A stretch of 64,000 nucleotides of DNA from contig HG738140.1 in the NCBI GenBank assembly GCA_000499405.2, positions 248,001 to 312,000 on the forward strand, read 5' to 3'. Position numbers and translations under genes: made by a program. Below, in pieces: positions 62,035 to 64,000 of the stretch. Position 1 is the stretch's first letter. Each line of letters opens with the position of its first letter. The notes below the pieces were generated by a model. It was not told the origin of the DNA, did no database searches, and saw only the letters and a list, made by a program, of their open reading frames with translations. This DNA is from Onchocerca volvulus (taxonomy: Eukaryota > Nematoda > Chromadorea > Rhabditida > Onchocercidae).

Positions 62035-64000
62035 ATGAATGTTGCACCAATTACTCCGGAAAAAGAAGACATTGCGGTGCGTCATTTCCGGGAATATTTA
62101 CGCATTAATACAGCACATCCAAATCCGGATTACGGTAGGAAATGTTTGCTCGGAAACAAAATTTTGTTCCCTTTCGGCTAGTCGTATTTTTGGTTCCCAA
62201 TAATTATTCAAGATTTTTTTTCTAATAATCGAAAAAGTTTTCTTAGGTGTCGCTTTTTCTTTCTAATCGTTACGAAATAATAGGTTGAATTCTGTACTTC
62301 AGTTCTCACAGTTTTTTCAATTTGGTTGTTTACTCACTTGGAAACGAACCTCAAACATGGGTAATTAAATCTTTATTATGATTAATTAGTTAATTAACGT
62401 ACGCAGCAACTATTACAACAGTTATATCAACAGTACAATTTCGATAATATCAAAAAACAACTTTCATGAAGTAACTTTAATACAAAAAAAAAGGGAATAT
62501 AGGGTTACTCAAAGATGAAAAATACGACGAGCTGGACCATCCGACCGAGCTCATGGCAGCTTATTCGTTGAAATGATTTTTGTACTCAGGACCCTCATCT
62601 TCTTCGTGGATGGAGGATCCTGGTATCATTTTGTAGAGACGAGAAAGATCCTTTGTTGTCTCGGAAGCATGCGCCTTTGGTACGCAGGAGATTGTGCTGG
62701 GGTTACCGCAAGATGAAAGAGAGCTTTTTTAAAGCTCATTAACTACAGTCGAATACAGCAAATATGCAATGTCAAATTTAAAACAAAGGAATTACTGATT
62801 TTCGTCTTTTATCATCGCGATTTCAATGTCAAAGACATTAGGAGTTGTTATTCATCCTTTCATTTTAATTCATTATGCCATTTCTGTTTACAAGATTTAT
62901 CACATAGTTTTTTCCAGAAAAAATTTCTTTTAATTGTAAGATTTTGTTGGTTGAGACTGCTTTATTTTGTTTTATTTTTTCATTTCAAAGTTACAAAGTT
63001 TCAATTTCTAAAATGTAATCATTTGTTCACGTAACAACTATGAATCTCACAAAATGAAACGATATAATCTTTTTCATTTTATCTGTTGTCCATTCCCGTA
63101 TTGATTAATCTACTTATTTCTTCGAATTCTGAATTTTCTTCAGCGGCATTTTGAAATACAAATCACATCGTGTTTTGGTGCTTTTGAATTTTATGCTGAA
63201 ATGAATTTACTGGAAATTTTCATACTTTTTGTGTTTTGAAAAGGGGAATTCTGTAGATTTTACAAAAAACTTTCAGAAAAATGTACCAAATTTTTATTTG
63301 GTTTGGCAGATGGATTGAATTTCGAACGATCCATTCACGAGGTTTGTTGGTTTTAAAATATCACTGTACATGAAACAAAAATTTCAAAATTAATACTGGA
63401 AGAAGACATAGAACAACATGTAACAAATGTTAAATTCAGCAAACAGCTTGAATGAATGTTTGTTGAAAATACATTTATCATCCATCATATTGCATTAATA
63501 ATTCACAATTCTGGACATTATTTCTTAGACTTTTGCAGTAGTTAAGGTGCAGTTAGTTTATTTGCTTTTATTTTCTTCTTAACTTAAAAAAAAAAAAAAA
63601 AGGGCTTTTGTAAGCCATTCTGTTTTTTCCGGAAAAAATTTAAAATCTATGTATGCGACATGCATTTGAAGTTCTGGTTTGTCAAGTATGTCCCAATGGT
63701 CCTATGTATTGGAATTAAACATTTCAAGACTGATAAATGCTTTTTAGTGTGTATGGGGCAAGCCATTTGTTATCATGACCTTACGAGGACGCGATGAATC
63801 GCTTCCATCTCTAATGCTTTATTCACACACCGATGTTGTCCCCACACCCGATAAGGTCAGGAATGGTTTTTCTTTGAAAAGGAGAGATATGATGAATTTG
63901 TGCCCATTTCAGAAGTTTGTCGACAAACTTCTGAAATGGGTTTTGGCAAGAATGCATTTTGAATTCCATGCAGGAATGCTGGAAGTTCGATCCTTATGCT
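62035..64000 (+). CDS. Aminoacylase-1-like M20 metallopeptidase, 5' part only
   Basis: Cytosolic zinc enzyme that releases free amino acids from N-acyl amino acids. Exon 1 (62035-62134) reads NVAPITPEKEDIAVRHFREY, then LRINTAHPNPDY, matching the LFRQYLRIRTVQPKPDY region of human ACY1, and ends one base into a codon. Exon 3 (63310-63341) reads GLNFERSIHE. Exon 4 (63748-63855) reads VWGKPFVIMTLRG, then LPSLMLYSHTDVVPTPDK, with the zinc ligand His of the SHTDVVP motif. Exon 5 (63974 to the window end) reads ECWKFDPYA, like EHWSHDPFEA. Exon 2 is best placed at 63144-63169, but at 26 nt it is one base short of keeping frame (see findings); skipping it would keep frame and lose the conserved AAxxF segment. 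The rest of the protein lies outside. Nematodes carry several paralogues, so I give no symbol. Confidence 0.88.
63903..63940. repeat. Perfect 38-bp palindrome in aminoacylase intron 4
   Basis: The arm cccatttcagaagtttgtc (63903-63921) is followed with no spacer by its exact reverse complement (63922-63940), centred on GTCGAC. Each strand therefore shows the acceptor-like ttcag. It lies 33 nt before the exon at 63974. It has no open frame and resembles no element I know. Confidence 0.97.

Noticed and set aside
1..64000. tRNA, rRNA, spliced-leader RNA genes, transposase or reverse-transcriptase ORFs, bacterial endosymbiont inserts
   Set aside because: I looked for T-loop-like GTTCRANNC signals with matching arms, the nematode spliced-leader sequence and characteristic protein motifs, and saw none I could support.

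Overview
This window looks like nuclear DNA from a nematode, most likely a filarial-type (spirurid) worm. The DNA is AT-rich. Introns are bounded by GT...TTTCAG/TTTTAG. Two genes have an acceptor-like AG immediately before the first ATG, as expected for spliced-leader trans-splicing. All three recognisable genes are conserved animal genes cut into short exons. I reconstructed their exon chains by translating across splice sites and checking that every junction keeps phase. The species assignment is inference.

Layout. (1) 1-10498: no exon I can support; upstream or 5' intron DNA of the first gene. (2) 10499-41924, plus strand: a polypyrimidine-tract-binding protein gene (ptb/hephaestus family) with four RRMs. 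Fourteen exons give 648 residues; the 5' end is missing. A 24.3-kb intron separates RRM1 from RRM2. It holds microsatellites, a tandem duplication, a decayed antisense ORF that may derive from RNase P subunit POP5, and a long Ala/Gln/Ser-rich terminal coding exon (34673-35547) of unknown ownership. (3) 41925-48788: a non-genic stretch between two convergent 3' ends. (4) 48789-56176, minus strand: a complete 12-exon glycogen synthase, 673 residues. (5) 56191-62033: a divergent intergenic stretch holding both 5' regions and a fold-back repeat. (6) 62035-64000, plus strand: the first five exons of an aminoacylase-1-like M20 metallopeptidase gene, running off the window end.

The genes have no evident shared pathway: one is a splicing regulator, one makes glycogen and one deacylates N-acyl amino acids. 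The most interesting signals concern alternative structure of the ptb gene. There is a possible RRM1-only early 3' end (11969-12165). There is a phase-0/phase-0, 135-nt cassette-exon candidate inside RRM3 (38442-38576). There is also the orphan terminal exon in the giant intron. Other points are a one-base frame deficit in aminoacylase exon 2 and a perfect 38-bp palindrome in its fourth intron. I found no tRNA, rRNA, spliced-leader RNA gene, CRISPR array, viral element or recognisable transposon ORF. All calls come from reading the sequence; none was checked against a database or transcripts.
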